Below, one piece after another: positions 26,659 through 34,985 of a stretch of DNA of 64,000 bases. Position 1 is the first letter of the stretch. Each line of letters starts with the position of its first letter. The notes beneath the pieces were generated by a model. That model was not told the DNA's origin. It saw nothing but the letters and a program-made list of their open reading frames with translations, and did not search any database. Made by a program: the position numbers and the translations under genes. Source of the DNA: Neorhizobium tomejilense (GTDB taxonomy: Bacteria; Pseudomonadota; Alphaproteobacteria; Rhizobiales; Rhizobiaceae); the NCBI GenBank assembly GCA_002968845.1, contig PVBG01000001.1, positions 372,001 through 436,000 on the forward strand. Reading direction: 5' to 3'.

Positions 26659-26675
26659 CCCAGCCAAAGGCTGGG
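26659..26675 (+). terminator. hairpin after XRE gene
   Basis: CCCAGCC, loop AAA, GGCTGGG: a 7-bp GC-rich stem 28 bases after the stop. No T run follows, so it could be a weak terminator or a 3' RNA-stabilising structure. Confidence 0.45.
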
Positions 26676-26693
26676 TCCAAAGCGTTGTGCCAC

Positions 26694-26746
26694 ATCAGGC
26701 TGAAGCAGCTACAGCGCAATTTGGAAGCGCGCAGCTTCAGCCTGAT
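26694..26746. repeat. 13-bp perfect inverted repeat
   Basis: ATCAGGCTGAAGC (26694-26706) and its exact reverse complement GCTTCAGCCTGAT (26734-26746), 27 bases apart. It is at the edge of the accessory island and could be a binding site, a structured RNA or a mobile-element trace. No target-site duplication or transposase is visible. Confidence 0.6.
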
Positions 26747-27019
26747 TACGAGAGGGAGTGCCAAGGTCGTGTGGACTCACTCGGGGGGCATGCTCACCTA
26801 TCGCCCCCGGGTCCAATAGGTTTATTACACCGGCCGTTTATTGCCATAGCCGGACCGAAGTCCAGCAACCGTCATATAGGCGTTTCCACCCCCGGTGAAA
26901 AGGGGTGAGAAGCGTGAAGGCTCCCATAAATCGTCGCATCGATCACTTTTGCCGCTGGCCAACAGGGAAACGGGCAGGAACCGAGGATCAGCGCAATCGA
27001 CCGGTTCCTTCGCGCAGAT

Positions 27020-27051
27020 AACGATCCGCGATCGTTGCGCTTCCCTTTTTT
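27020..27051 (+). terminator. possible terminator hairpin with T run
   Basis: AACGATC, loop CGC, GATCGTT (27020-27036), flanked by GCGC on both sides and followed by a TTTTTT run at about 27046-27051. No coding gene ends close upstream, so it may end a short untranslated transcript. Confidence 0.4.
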
Positions 27052-27143
27052 GATATGAGCCGTTGTGGCAGCACCTGACAATCGCTGTCCCAGCGGTCCA
27101 ATCGATGCTAAACTACTGAAGTGTCGTGCCTTGGGAGGGGCCG

Positions 27144-27509
27144 ATGGGCCGTCTCTGCTTAGCTGTGGCAGCATTCGTCATTGTGGCGTCGGGCCTAGAA
27201 GCTCAGGAACGTCAGCCGTTTCACATTGCGCAATTCCCCGACAGCCGGACAGTGAGCCTTACGATCATGTCGGCGGCGACGTCGGAAGACATCGAGTATG
27301 ATTACGACGTCGCAATTGGACTGACCGAGCACAAGACCGGCGGCGAACCCATCTTCGTGGACAACGGCACCCATGTCATGCGTATCCGGTGTCAGGCGCC
27401 ACGAACGGTATTGGTCGGCGCTACAGTTTACAGGCTGCATGACCCGCCAGTGATGGGCGACTGGAAAGAGGACCTGTGGAAGGCCTTGTGCCTTCAACCC
27501 GTCTCTTGA
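27144..27509 (+). CDS. secreted protein of unknown function
   Basis: A 121-residue protein with an N-terminal signal peptide (GRLCLAVAAFVIVASGLEAQ, cleavage after A-Q or L-E-A). The mature part is beta-rich with two Cys (RIRCQAP and LCLQPVS) that could form a disulphide. GGGAGGGG lies 3 bases upstream of the ATG at 27144. Not recognised. It is just outside the copper operon and runs the opposite way. Confidence 0.65.
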   Translation: MGRLCLAVAAFVIVASGLEAQERQPFHIAQFPDSRTVSLTIMSAATSEDIEYDYDVAIGLTEHKTGGEPIFVDNGTHVMRIRCQAPRTVLVGATVYRLHDPPVMGDWKEDLWKALCLQPVS

Positions 27510-27520
27510 GTAGGTGAGTA

Positions 27521-27548
27521 GGCCCCCGCTTCCGGGGAAGCGGGGGCC
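27521..27548. terminator. bidirectional terminator
   Basis: GGCCCCCGCTTCC and its exact complement GGAAGCGGGGGCC with a 2-base centre: a 13-bp stem between the converging secreted-protein gene and the copper operon. Confidence 0.8.
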
Positions 27549-27555
27549 GTTGTTG

Positions 27556-27840
27556 TCACTTCACCTGGGTGACGGTCAGCTTGCCGTTGACACGTTCCGC
27601 CACGAACTGGATGTTCGCGCCTTCCTTCATCTTCCCGAGCATCCCCTCGTCGGCCACGCTGAAGACCATGGTCATCGCGGGCATTTCTAGACCCTTCAGC
27701 TCCTCGTGGATGAGCGTGACCTTCTTGGCCTTGGCATCGACCTTCTTGACCGTGCCCTTGGTGAATTCCTGAGCGAACGCACCGCTGGCGGATGCCAGGC
27801 CGAGCGCTGCGACGACAGCAAGTTTGAGAACCGTTTTCAT
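27556..27840 (-). CDS. CusF-like periplasmic copper-binding protein
   Basis: A 94-residue protein with a signal peptide cleaved near AFAQE. The mature domain has GTVKKVDAKAKKVTLIHEEL, then LEMPAMTMVFSV: the His and two Met ligands of CusF-type Cu(I)/Ag(I) chaperones (H...M-x-M). The Trp that caps copper in E. coli CusF is not apparent. Last gene of the copper operon; AAGGAAGGAG provides its ribosome binding site. Confidence 0.9.
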   Translation of the reverse strand: MKTVLKLAVVAALGLASASGAFAQEFTKGTVKKVDAKAKKVTLIHEELKGLEMPAMTMVFSVADEGMLGKMKEGANIQFVAERVNGKLTVTQVK

Positions 27841-27862
27841 GCTCTTACTCCTTCCTTCTTAC

Positions 27863-28342
27863 CTACTTGTTGGCGACAGTGACGTCGCCGTGCATTCCGG
27901 CGTCGTAGTGGCCGGGAACGAGGCAGGCGATCTTGAAGACGCCATCGTTGGTGAATTTCCAGACGATATCACCGGACTTGCCCGGCTTCAGGCGGATCGC
28001 GTTCGGATCGTCATGTTCCATGTCCGGAAATTTCTCCATGACCGCCTTGTGCTCCATCACCTTCGCCTCCTGGTCGAGGACGAATTCGTGGTCGAGCTCG
28101 CCTTCGTTCTTGATGGTGAAGCGGATGGTCTGACCCTTGCGAACCTTGAAGTCGTTCGGGGTGAAGATCATCTTGCCGTCGGGCGTCTCCTTCATGCTGA
28201 CGCGGATGGTCTGGCTGACCTTCGACTTGTCGCCGGGTTCGCCAACGGCCATGGCTTCGCCGTGGCCGCCCGCGTGGCTGCCCGATGCCAGAACCGGCGT
28301 TGCGAGGGTAGCGAGGATGAGGCCAAGAATTGCAGTTTTCAT
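27863..28342 (-). CDS. periplasmic cupredoxin
   Basis: A 159-residue protein with a signal peptide (MKTAILGLILATLATPVLA). The domain has VRKGQTIRFTIKNEGELDHE, IVWKFTNDGVFKIACLVPGH and YDAGMHGDVTV, which give the His, Cys, His and Met type-1 copper ligands in C-x4-H-x4-M form. The N terminus of the mature protein is His/Gly-rich. It may pass electrons or copper to the multicopper oxidase encoded just upstream. The ATG at 28342 has AGGA at a 7-base distance. Confidence 0.9.
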   Translation of the reverse strand: MKTAILGLILATLATPVLASGSHAGGHGEAMAVGEPGDKSKVSQTIRVSMKETPDGKMIFTPNDFKVRKGQTIRFTIKNEGELDHEFVLDQEAKVMEHKAVMEKFPDMEHDDPNAIRLKPGKSGDIVWKFTNDGVFKIACLVPGHYDAGMHGDVTVANK

Positions 28343-28374
28343 GATCATGTCCTTTGATTGTTGGAAGTGTTCGA

Positions 28375-29733
28375 TCAGCCGTGGTTCGAATGTTTCGACG
28401 GCGGCTGTGTCTTTGCGTCTTTGGCCTTGGGCGCGTCGGGGAGGCTTCCCGTCCACTCCCAGGCCTGGGTGCCGGGCGGGTTTTCGTACCAACCCGGATC
28501 GGCGTAGTCGCCCGCCGAGATACCCTCGCGGACCTTCACCACGGAAAACATGCCGCCCATCTCGATGGGGCCGTGTGGTCCCCATCCAGTCATCATGGGA
28601 ACAGTGTTTTCCGGTATTTCCATGGACATCTCGCCCATATCCGCCATGCCGGCCGTACCCATCGGCATATATTCGGGACGGATCTGCCTGATCTTTTTGG
28701 TGACTTCCTTCTTGTCAACGCCGATGAACGTCGGGATGTCGTGGCCCATCGCGTTCATCGTGTGATGCGACTTGTGGCAATGGATCGCCCAGTCGCCGAC
28801 ATGCTTTGCGTCGAACTCGTAGGCCCGCATCGCGCCGACGGGAATGTCGATGCTGACCTCCGGCCAGCGGGCTTCAGGCCGAACCCAGCCGCCGTCGGTG
28901 CAGGTCACTTCGAAATCGTAGCCGTGCATGTGGATCGGGTGGTTGGTCATCGTGAGGTTACCGACGCGGACGCGGACCTTGTCGTTCTTCGAGACCACCA
29001 GCGGATCGATGCCCGGGAAGATGCGGCTGTTCCAGGTCCAGAGATTGAAGTCGGTCATCTCCATGACGCGCGGCACATAGGTGCCGGGATCGATGTCATA
29101 GGCGCTGAGCAGGAAAACGAAGTCGCGGTCGACCGGCATGAACTTCGGGTCCTTGGGATGGACCACGAAGAAACCCATCATGCCCATCGCCATCTGGACC
29201 ATCTCGTCCGAATGCGGGTGGTACATGAAGGTGCCGGACTTCACGAGGTCGAACTCGTAGACGAAGGTCTTGCCGACGGGAATATGTGGTTGGGAAAGGC
29301 CGCCCACACCGTCCATCCCCGATGGCACGAGCATGCCATGCCAGTGGACCGTGGTGTGCTCCGGCAGCTTGTTGGTCACGAAGATGCGGACCCGGTCGCC
29401 CTCGACCGCCTCGATGGTCGGACCTGGCGACTGGCCGTTATAGCCCCAGAGGTATGCGGTCATGCCTTCCGCCATCTCGCGTTCGACAGGCTCGGCGACG
29501 AGGTGGAACTCCTTGACGCCGTTGTTCATGCGGAAGGGCAGGGTCCAGCCGTTCAGGGTCACCACCGGATTGTAGTCGGGACCGACTGACGGCCGAACCG
29601 GCGTCTGGGTTGCGGCGGAATCCATGGCGGCTGCTTCCGGCAGACCCATGTTCGATGTCTGGCCCCAGGCCTGGGAGGAGACGAGTGCGGCACCGGCGGC
29701 ACCTGCTCCGAGCAATTGTCTTCTATTGAACAT
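28375..29733 (-). CDS. Tat-exported multicopper oxidase (CopA/CueO-like)
   Basis: A 452-residue oxidase. It begins with a twin-arginine signal (NRRQLLGAGAAGAALV). Copper-ligand motifs are in order: TTVHWHGML, MYHPHSDE, NHPIHMHGYDFE and WAIHCHKSHHTMNAMGH. The last provides the H-C-H of the type 1 and trinuclear sites. It would oxidise Cu(I) to the less toxic Cu(II) in the periplasm. Met-rich segments near the C terminus (MPMGTAGMADMGEMSMEI) are typical of copper-resistance oxidases. Middle gene of the operon. Confidence 0.93.
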   Translation of the reverse strand: MFNRRQLLGAGAAGAALVSSQAWGQTSNMGLPEAAAMDSAATQTPVRPSVGPDYNPVVTLNGWTLPFRMNNGVKEFHLVAEPVEREMAEGMTAYLWGYNGQSPGPTIEAVEGDRVRIFVTNKLPEHTTVHWHGMLVPSGMDGVGGLSQPHIPVGKTFVYEFDLVKSGTFMYHPHSDEMVQMAMGMMGFFVVHPKDPKFMPVDRDFVFLLSAYDIDPGTYVPRVMEMTDFNLWTWNSRIFPGIDPLVVSKNDKVRVRVGNLTMTNHPIHMHGYDFEVTCTDGGWVRPEARWPEVSIDIPVGAMRAYEFDAKHVGDWAIHCHKSHHTMNAMGHDIPTFIGVDKKEVTKKIRQIRPEYMPMGTAGMADMGEMSMEIPENTVPMMTGWGPHGPIEMGGMFSVVKVREGISAGDYADPGWYENPPGTQAWEWTGSLPDAPKAKDAKTQPPSKHSNHG

Positions 29734-29747
29734 TCTCGTTTCCTTTC

Positions 29748-31208
29748 TCAGTCTTCGGCTTCTTCAGCCGAAGCGACCTCGGTTTCTGCCGAGGCCGAAC
29801 CGGTGCTGCCGCCATAGATGACGGGGGCAAGGTTCGCTTCGGCAAGCCAGAAGTCGCGTTTGGCGTTGACGGCAAGGATGGTGGAATCGATCTTCTCGCG
29901 GGTGTCGGCGATCAGTTCGAAGGTGCTGGTGATCATTCCGTTGTAGGTGAGGAGGGACTGTTCCTCGATCGCATTGCGCAACGGCAGGACGTTGTTTCGG
30001 TAGTGGCGCGCGATATCGTAGTTCGACTTGTAGGCCAGATAGGCAGAGCGGGCTTGTGAACGGGTGTTGACCGCAAGTTCCGCCAGCTGGTTGGCAGCCC
30101 GCATATAGGCGAGCTCGCCCTTTCGCAGACGCGCCTGGCCGGAATCGAAGATCGGGATCCTGAATTCCAGTCCTGCCGTCTTCGACACGTCCGAGAGGAT
30201 CTTGCCGTCCTCGCGCTCGCGTTCCTTTTCGTAAGTGCCGACCAGTTCGATGTCGGTGACGATGCGGGTGACATCCTCGAGCTTGTAGGACTGGGCGGTC
30301 GCCTGAAGCTCCAGGCGGGCGACCTGCAGATCCATGCGCTTGTGGATCGACTCGGCCTCGATGTCGTTGCGCTTGATCAATGCTTTCGGCAGTGAGGGGA
30401 GGCGGTTCGGAATCTGGAAGTCGATGTCGGAACCGGTGAGGCCCATCAGCCTGACCAGCTCCTCCTTGGCAAGCTTTGCTTCGAGCCTTGCCTTGGCAGT
30501 CTCGCCGGTCAGCTCCGCGTAAAAGACGTGTTCACGAGCCTGGTCGGCCTTCGGCATTGATCCGGCTTCGCCGATCTTCTTGGCGAGTTCGGAGGCAGCG
30601 TCGGCGGCGACCTTGGCCTGGTTGAGGTAGGCGACGTTTTCCCATGCCGCCACGGCGTTGATCCAGGCTCGCCGCGTTTCGGCGGCGAGAGAGATCGTGG
30701 CGATCGCCGCGTTGAGCTGGGCCTGACGGAACCGCGTGTCGGCCAGCTTGATGTTCTTGTCGTATGTCGCCAGAGCCAGAATATTGGCCGCGACGGCGCC
30801 CTCGAGAACGCGATAGGCCTCAAGTCCGGGAGTGGCTATCCCGGTCAGGCCGACGGAGAAGGTCGGCAAGACCGAAAGCTGCGTCTGCCATGCGTCCGCC
30901 GCACTATCTCCGAGATCGGCATAGGAGGCCTGGAGGCCCTTGTTGTTCAGGAGAGCGACCTGGACAGCGGTCTCGACGTCGATGGTCTTTTTGGCCAACA
31001 GCGCCTTCACGCGGCCCTGGACTGCCTGAGCCTGCTGTCGGTTCTGGACCCACACGGTTTGTTTGCCGGTTGCCTCGCTGCCTTTCGCCGAGGCATTCAT
31101 GAAGCCGGCGTCTTTGGCCGAATAGTCCGTCGTTACGCAGCCGGTGGCGACAAGGGGGAGCACGACGGTGGACACGAGCCTGATGTGATGTGTTATCATC
31201 GCGCTCAT
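29748..31208 (-). CDS. TolC-family outer-membrane lipoprotein
   Basis: A 486-residue protein with a lipobox LVATGC, giving an acylated Cys near residue 24. Long heptad-rich helices (QARSAYLAYKSNYDIA, LAEANLAPV) in two similar halves give the TolC/CusC outer-membrane efflux fold. Start chosen at the ATG that overlaps the stop of the upstream lipoprotein (ATGA). With the oxidase, cupredoxin and CusF-like genes it suggests copper or silver export, but no RND pump or membrane fusion gene is adjacent. Confidence 0.85.
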   Translation of the reverse strand: MSAMITHHIRLVSTVVLPLVATGCVTTDYSAKDAGFMNASAKGSEATGKQTVWVQNRQQAQAVQGRVKALLAKKTIDVETAVQVALLNNKGLQASYADLGDSAADAWQTQLSVLPTFSVGLTGIATPGLEAYRVLEGAVAANILALATYDKNIKLADTRFRQAQLNAAIATISLAAETRRAWINAVAAWENVAYLNQAKVAADAASELAKKIGEAGSMPKADQAREHVFYAELTGETAKARLEAKLAKEELVRLMGLTGSDIDFQIPNRLPSLPKALIKRNDIEAESIHKRMDLQVARLELQATAQSYKLEDVTRIVTDIELVGTYEKEREREDGKILSDVSKTAGLEFRIPIFDSGQARLRKGELAYMRAANQLAELAVNTRSQARSAYLAYKSNYDIARHYRNNVLPLRNAIEEQSLLTYNGMITSTFELIADTREKIDSTILAVNAKRDFWLAEANLAPVIYGGSTGSASAETEVASAEEAED

Positions 31209-31423
31209 CCTTTTTTCGGAGCCTGGGCGTCGTTGAGACCGCGCCACGGCTTCGGATCGACGGGCATGCGATGGGTGTAGCCGTCAATGGGGCTCCGATA
31301 TCGGAGGGCCCCCACGTCGGACACGGTGTCAGGGTGGTCGGTCGAAGCAACGACTTCAGGCAATGTGGACGCGCATCCGCTGGCAAAAAGCGGAAGAGCA
31401 ACCACCAGGAACAAATGTTTCAT
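31205..31423 (-). CDS. small lipoprotein, first gene of copper operon
   Basis: A 72-residue protein with a signal ending in the lipobox LFASGC. The short mature part contains VGALRYRSPIDGYTHRMP and is otherwise polar. It overlaps the TolC-family gene by four bases. I know similar short lipoproteins beside copper TolC genes in rhizobia but have no function for them. Confidence 0.7.
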   Translation of the reverse strand: MKHLFLVVALPLFASGCASTLPEVVASTDHPDTVSDVGALRYRSPIDGYTHRMPVDPKPWRGLNDAQAPKKG

Positions 31424-31511
31424 GGTGAAAATCCGAGAATATGATCGCAATTGCGCCATGGCGCTCACTCGCGCACAGGCACAGCAAGACCCGCCCTGCG
31501 GGTGCTAGTTC

Positions 31512-31895
31512 TCAGATGTTAGGTGGACGATGCAGGCTCGGCTTCTGACCGGCAGTATCCGTGTCGTCGATGAACTCGCGAATGGAGACCACGCGCGGAT
31601 GGTTCAACGAGGAGCCGGAGCAGGCGATGGCGGCAACACCGCAATAATCCGTGCAGCAGGAGCTTTTGGATTTTTCCGGGCTGCCGTGGTCGTGCTGGTT
31701 GCCGTGATGATCGGCATCGGCCATCGCAACGCCGTCGCCATGGTGAGCGGCGTGGCCATCTTCGACCTGCGAGACCTGGGCGGCGCTTTCGGGATGCATC
31801 GCGGCGCTGACGGCAGAAAAGCTGTAGCCCGCCAGTGACAAGATCATCACCAGTCTGAACATCAGTGCCATCGCTTTAGATGTGATTCGATACAT
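31512..31895 (-). CDS. His-rich periplasmic or membrane protein (copper cluster)
   Basis: A 127-residue protein with an N-terminal hydrophobic signal or anchor (LVMILSLAGYSFSAVSAA). The next segment is rich in His and Asp (EDGHAAHHGDGVAMADADHH, HDHGSP), followed by SSCCTDYCGVAAIAC with four Cys. This composition suggests a metal-buffering protein, similar in style to CopL/DUF2946-type proteins. Start uncertain among ATGs at 31904, 31895 and 31871. Confidence 0.6.
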   Translation of the reverse strand: MYRITSKAMALMFRLVMILSLAGYSFSAVSAAMHPESAAQVSQVEDGHAAHHGDGVAMADADHHGNQHDHGSPEKSKSSCCTDYCGVAAIACSGSSLNHPRVVSIREFIDDTDTAGQKPSLHRPPNI

Positions 31896-32047
31896 CCCGC
31901 TCATGCCTATCAGGATTGCCAGAGCCTTCGAGCTTGTCAATCGACGCCTTCTCAAACCACCACTTCACGTCGTTTGTGTGGCACCGCAACAACGCCACGA
32001 AGGTGCCCCGCCGTATCTGAGACCAGCGGGCACCGGTTCCATTGGCT

Positions 32048-32296
32048 TTAATTGGGGCGGTCCGAACCACCGTAGTAGTCGCCGCTGTTGGTTGTCTTCG
32101 GGCTCGTGTCCCAACCGTTGCGAAGCGCCGGATTGTTGATCGATCCGGTATATCCGTAGCGGGCGTCCCGGGCTGCAGATGCTTCGACCGAAGGGTTGCG
32201 GTCAGCCCCTTCGTAGTAGTTGCCTTCCTGGGCCAGTGCGGAGGTGCTCAGAAAAATTGCGGCCAGAAGCGCGGTAGCGGAAGCTGCTTTCATCAT
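32048..32296 (-). CDS. small secreted protein, unknown
   Basis: An 82-residue protein with a clear signal peptide (AASATALLAAIFLSTSALAQ). The mature part is Gly, Asn and Tyr-rich (GNYYEGADRNP, GYTGSINNPALRNG, SGDYYGGSDRP), with no Cys. AGGA lies 10 bases before the ATG pair. Conserved-looking repeats of Y-x-G suggest surface or envelope exposure. It lies in the copper cluster. Confidence 0.65.
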   Translation of the reverse strand: MMKAASATALLAAIFLSTSALAQEGNYYEGADRNPSVEASAARDARYGYTGSINNPALRNGWDTSPKTTNSGDYYGGSDRPN

Positions 32297-32405
32297 TGTA
32301 GATATTCCTTCAGAATTGCCGACCACTGGAGTTAGCGACCATGGTCGATGAGTTGCCGATGTCTTGAATGTCGAGCAGGGATCGCTGATCGACGGCAGTT
32401 GAAAT

Positions 32406-32678
32406 TCAGCGGTTGTCGCGGGATTTATGGAGTTCAGCACGCGGATCGGTTACGGAAACGGTCCCGAACCGCTTGTTGGTGCGCTCGACGATGCCATTGT
32501 CGAGGACCCGGAATGTCACGTTGCTATTTGACTTGGCGACGGCGGTTTCTCCGGGTTTGCCATGCCCTTGGACAATAGCATCCACAGGAGACGCTCCGGA
32601 GGCCAAGGGACCGTTAGCCAGAGCGGGGACTGCAACGGCCGCGAAACCAACCGATAGGATTAGGAGCTTGGAATTCAT
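32406..32678 (-). CDS. small secreted protein next to copRS
   Basis: A 90-residue protein with a signal peptide cleaved near ALANGP. The mature part contains VQGHGKPGETAVAKSNSNVT and a basic C terminus. GAGGAAAAG precedes the ATG. It is divergent from the response-regulator gene, and a CusR-like box lies in the shared promoter region, so it is probably a copper-induced target. Confidence 0.65.
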   Translation of the reverse strand: MNSKLLILSVGFAAVAVPALANGPLASGASPVDAIVQGHGKPGETAVAKSNSNVTFRVLDNGIVERTNKRFGTVSVTDPRAELHKSRDNR

Positions 32679-32755
32679 GATCTTTTCCTCGTTCGACTGC
32701 GTGGTGCAGCGTGAGGAAGTTACATCGCGGTTTTGTCGGCCGCCTTTCGCCAAGT

Positions 32756-32769
32756 TTACAAAATTGTAA
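32756..32769. promoter_or_regulatory. CusR/CopR-like box
   Basis: TTACAA-AA-TTGTAA: two perfect 6-base half-sites with a 2-base spacer, close to the CusR/CopR box core TGACAAnnTTGTCA. It lies between the divergent small secreted protein and response-regulator genes, the usual place for autoregulation. Confidence 0.6.
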
Positions 32770-32903
32770 GGTGGAACGGCTCGCCGCCGCGGCTATCACG
32801 GGTCAGGCAGGGCTGATATCCTGCCGCAACAAAGCCTGGATCGTGCCGCTTGGAGCATCGGCGAGCGCGCGATCAAAATACTGCTCTACAGACCGGAAGC
32901 CTT

Positions 32904-33581
32904 ATGAAAATCCTCCTGATAGAAGATGACAAGAAGACGGCCACCTATATCGTCAAAGGTTTTACGTCGGCTGGACATGTCGTGGATTGGGTTCTCGATG
33001 GCAGAGACGGGTTGACGGCAGGACTCGATGATTCCTATGATGTGATGGTCGTCGACCGGATGGTTCCGGCTCTGGACGGCCTCACGCTCGTAAAAAGCCT
33101 TCGCGCGGCCTCCGTCCGAACCCCGGTTCTTTTCCTCACGGCCATGAGCGGTGTCGATGACCGCGTCGAGGGTCTCGAAGCCGGGGGCGATGACTATCTC
33201 GTCAAACCTTTCGCCTTCTCCGAGTTGACGGCGAGGATCAACGCATTGCTCAGGCGTCCGCCAATGACTGCGGAGAAGACGAAGTTGCGCGTCGGGGATC
33301 TTGAACTCGATCTGGTCAAACGAACCGCCGAACGAGCTGGAATGCCTCTTGAACTGCTGCCGAGAGAATTCACGCTGCTGGAGCTTCTGATGCGAAACGA
33401 GGGAAGGGTGCTCACCAAAACGATGCTTCTGGAGAGGATCTGGAACTTCAATTTCGATCCGCAGAGCTCCGTGGTCGAAACCCATATCAGCCGATTGCGG
33501 TCGAAGATCGATAAACCGTTCGACTTCCCGCTCCTGCACACCGTCCGCAACACCGGCTATAGCCTGCATGCGCGGCGGTAG
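32904..33581 (+). CDS. OmpR-family response regulator (CopR/CusR-like)
   Basis: A 225-residue regulator. The receiver domain has IEDDKK at the acidic pocket, the phospho-accepting Asp in VMVVDRMVP, LTA and the conserved Lys in LVKPFAFSE. The C-terminal winged helix ends NTGYSLHARR. It resembles the heavy-metal subgroup (CopR/CusR). The sensor gene starts 14 bases inside it. The CusR-like box in its promoter supports a copper role; the ligand is inferred from context. Confidence 0.9.
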   Translation: MKILLIEDDKKTATYIVKGFTSAGHVVDWVLDGRDGLTAGLDDSYDVMVVDRMVPALDGLTLVKSLRAASVRTPVLFLTAMSGVDDRVEGLEAGGDDYLVKPFAFSELTARINALLRRPPMTAEKTKLRVGDLELDLVKRTAERAGMPLELLPREFTLLELLMRNEGRVLTKTMLLERIWNFNFDPQSSVVETHISRLRSKIDKPFDFPLLHTVRNTGYSLHARR

Positions 33582-34917
33582 CTTCTTCAAGAGCACGGCT
33601 GTCCGGCTTGCCTTCCTCTACATATCGCTGTTTGTCGTCTCCTACCTCGCAGCCAACGTCATCGCCTACCAGATGGTACTGAATTTTCTGGACGAGCGGC
33701 TCAACGCAAACGTCATGGAGCGATACAGGGAAATCGGGTCAGCCTACGAGGCTCGCGGCCTCCCAGGCGCGATCAGCATGATCAACAGCCATGGTCCGGC
33801 GATCCGAGGCGAAGAGACGATCTACACGCTCCGGAATTCATCCGGAGCGCTGATTGCCGGAAACGCCGAACTGGAAGGCGTTGCGAAAGGCTTTTCCACC
33901 CTGAGGCCGAAAGATCAGCATCAAAGCGACGTCAACTATAAGTTGTTCCGGGGCCAGCTCGACGGGAACGACCTGACGGTTGGCATCAGCTACGGCGACA
34001 CCGACGAACTAGCCCGGATCGTGCTGGTCAGCTTCGGGTGGGCCACCGCTATCGTATTTACCGTCGGATTAGGCGGAGCGGTCGTCCTGAGATATCGCAC
34101 CCGTCGGCGGATTTCCGAGCTCTCTCAAACCGCTCATGCCATCGGCCGCGGCGAGCTTGCGAGGCGACTGCCGGTGTCGTCGAGGATGGACGAGATCGAC
34201 ATGTTGTCGTCGGAGGTCAATGTTGCGCTGGAGCGTCTGGAGGCGAGCGTCGCCACCTTGAACCATGTGACGACGGACGTCGCCCATGACCTGAAAACGC
34301 CCATCGGTCGGACGTTCCTGATTCTGGACGATGCTCTGCAAGCAGAAACAATGGCGGAGGCCAAAGACGCGGTAGAAGCCGCTCTCGCTGAACTGACCGC
34401 GATAGCGAGCACATTCGACGCACTCCTGAGGATTGCCCAGATCGAGGCCCGCAACAGGACTGCCCATTTCAAGTCGATCGATCTCACTGCGCTGGTCCGC
34501 GACATCTACGACATTTACGACGCGATCGCGGCTGAGGCCGGGTACGCGCTTCGTATACAGGAAGCGGGTGAGGAATGTCAGGTTCGCGCCGATCCGGACC
34601 TGATAAGGCAAATGTTGGCCAATCTGCTCGCCAACGCGCTCCGTCATACCCCGTCCGGCTCCACCATCACATTGGGCTTGACGCATCGTGGCGGCGCCAT
34701 CTGCCTGAGCGTATCCGATGACGGGCCAGGCATTCCTGCGGAAGAGCGGGAGCGGGTATTCGATCGCTTCTATCGGCTGGAAAAAAGCAGAACCACCGTC
34801 GGATCGGGCCTTGGTCTCAGCCTCGTAAAGGCGATTGCAGAGCTTCATGGTGCGAAGGTCGAGTTGCTGGACAATACGCCGGGGCTGTCTGTGGTTATCC
34901 TGTTCCGCCGCCTCTGA
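33568..34917 (+). CDS. sensor histidine kinase (CopS/CusS-like)
   Basis: A 449-residue kinase. Two membrane helices (about residues 12-36 and 150-174) flank a periplasmic domain of about 110 residues. A HAMP segment (RRRISELSQTAHAIGRGELA) follows. The phospho-accepting His is in DVAHDLKTPIGR, and the ATPase domain has NLLANALRHTP, DDGPGIP and GLGLSLVKAIAELHG. Partner of the upstream regulator, with which it overlaps. Confidence 0.9.
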   Translation: MRGGSFFKSTAVRLAFLYISLFVVSYLAANVIAYQMVLNFLDERLNANVMERYREIGSAYEARGLPGAISMINSHGPAIRGEETIYTLRNSSGALIAGNAELEGVAKGFSTLRPKDQHQSDVNYKLFRGQLDGNDLTVGISYGDTDELARIVLVSFGWATAIVFTVGLGGAVVLRYRTRRRISELSQTAHAIGRGELARRLPVSSRMDEIDMLSSEVNVALERLEASVATLNHVTTDVAHDLKTPIGRTFLILDDALQAETMAEAKDAVEAALAELTAIASTFDALLRIAQIEARNRTAHFKSIDLTALVRDIYDIYDAIAAEAGYALRIQEAGEECQVRADPDLIRQMLANLLANALRHTPSGSTITLGLTHRGGAICLSVSDDGPGIPAEERERVFDRFYRLEKSRTTVGSGLGLSLVKAIAELHGAKVELLDNTPGLSVVILFRRL

Positions 34918-34985
34918 AACTGCTCCGCGTGCGGCGTGATCGCCTCTCATATGGCGCGATCAGGGGCGAAGTCGAGCTGAAACAA

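Larger units (their letters stand above)
26632..27143. other. 512-base intergenic stretch with hairpins
   Basis: No convincing protein gene. It carries a terminator-like hairpin just after the XRE gene, a 13-bp perfect inverted repeat at 26694-26746 and a second terminator-like hairpin with a T run near 27020-27051, each listed separately. The GGGAGGGG site for the next gene is at 27133-27140. This is the boundary between the conflict island and the copper cluster. Confidence 0.5.

Noticed and set aside
28354..29589. 411-codon plus-strand ORF
   Set aside because: It is the antisense of the multicopper oxidase gene, has His/Asp/Val-rich antisense composition and no domain.
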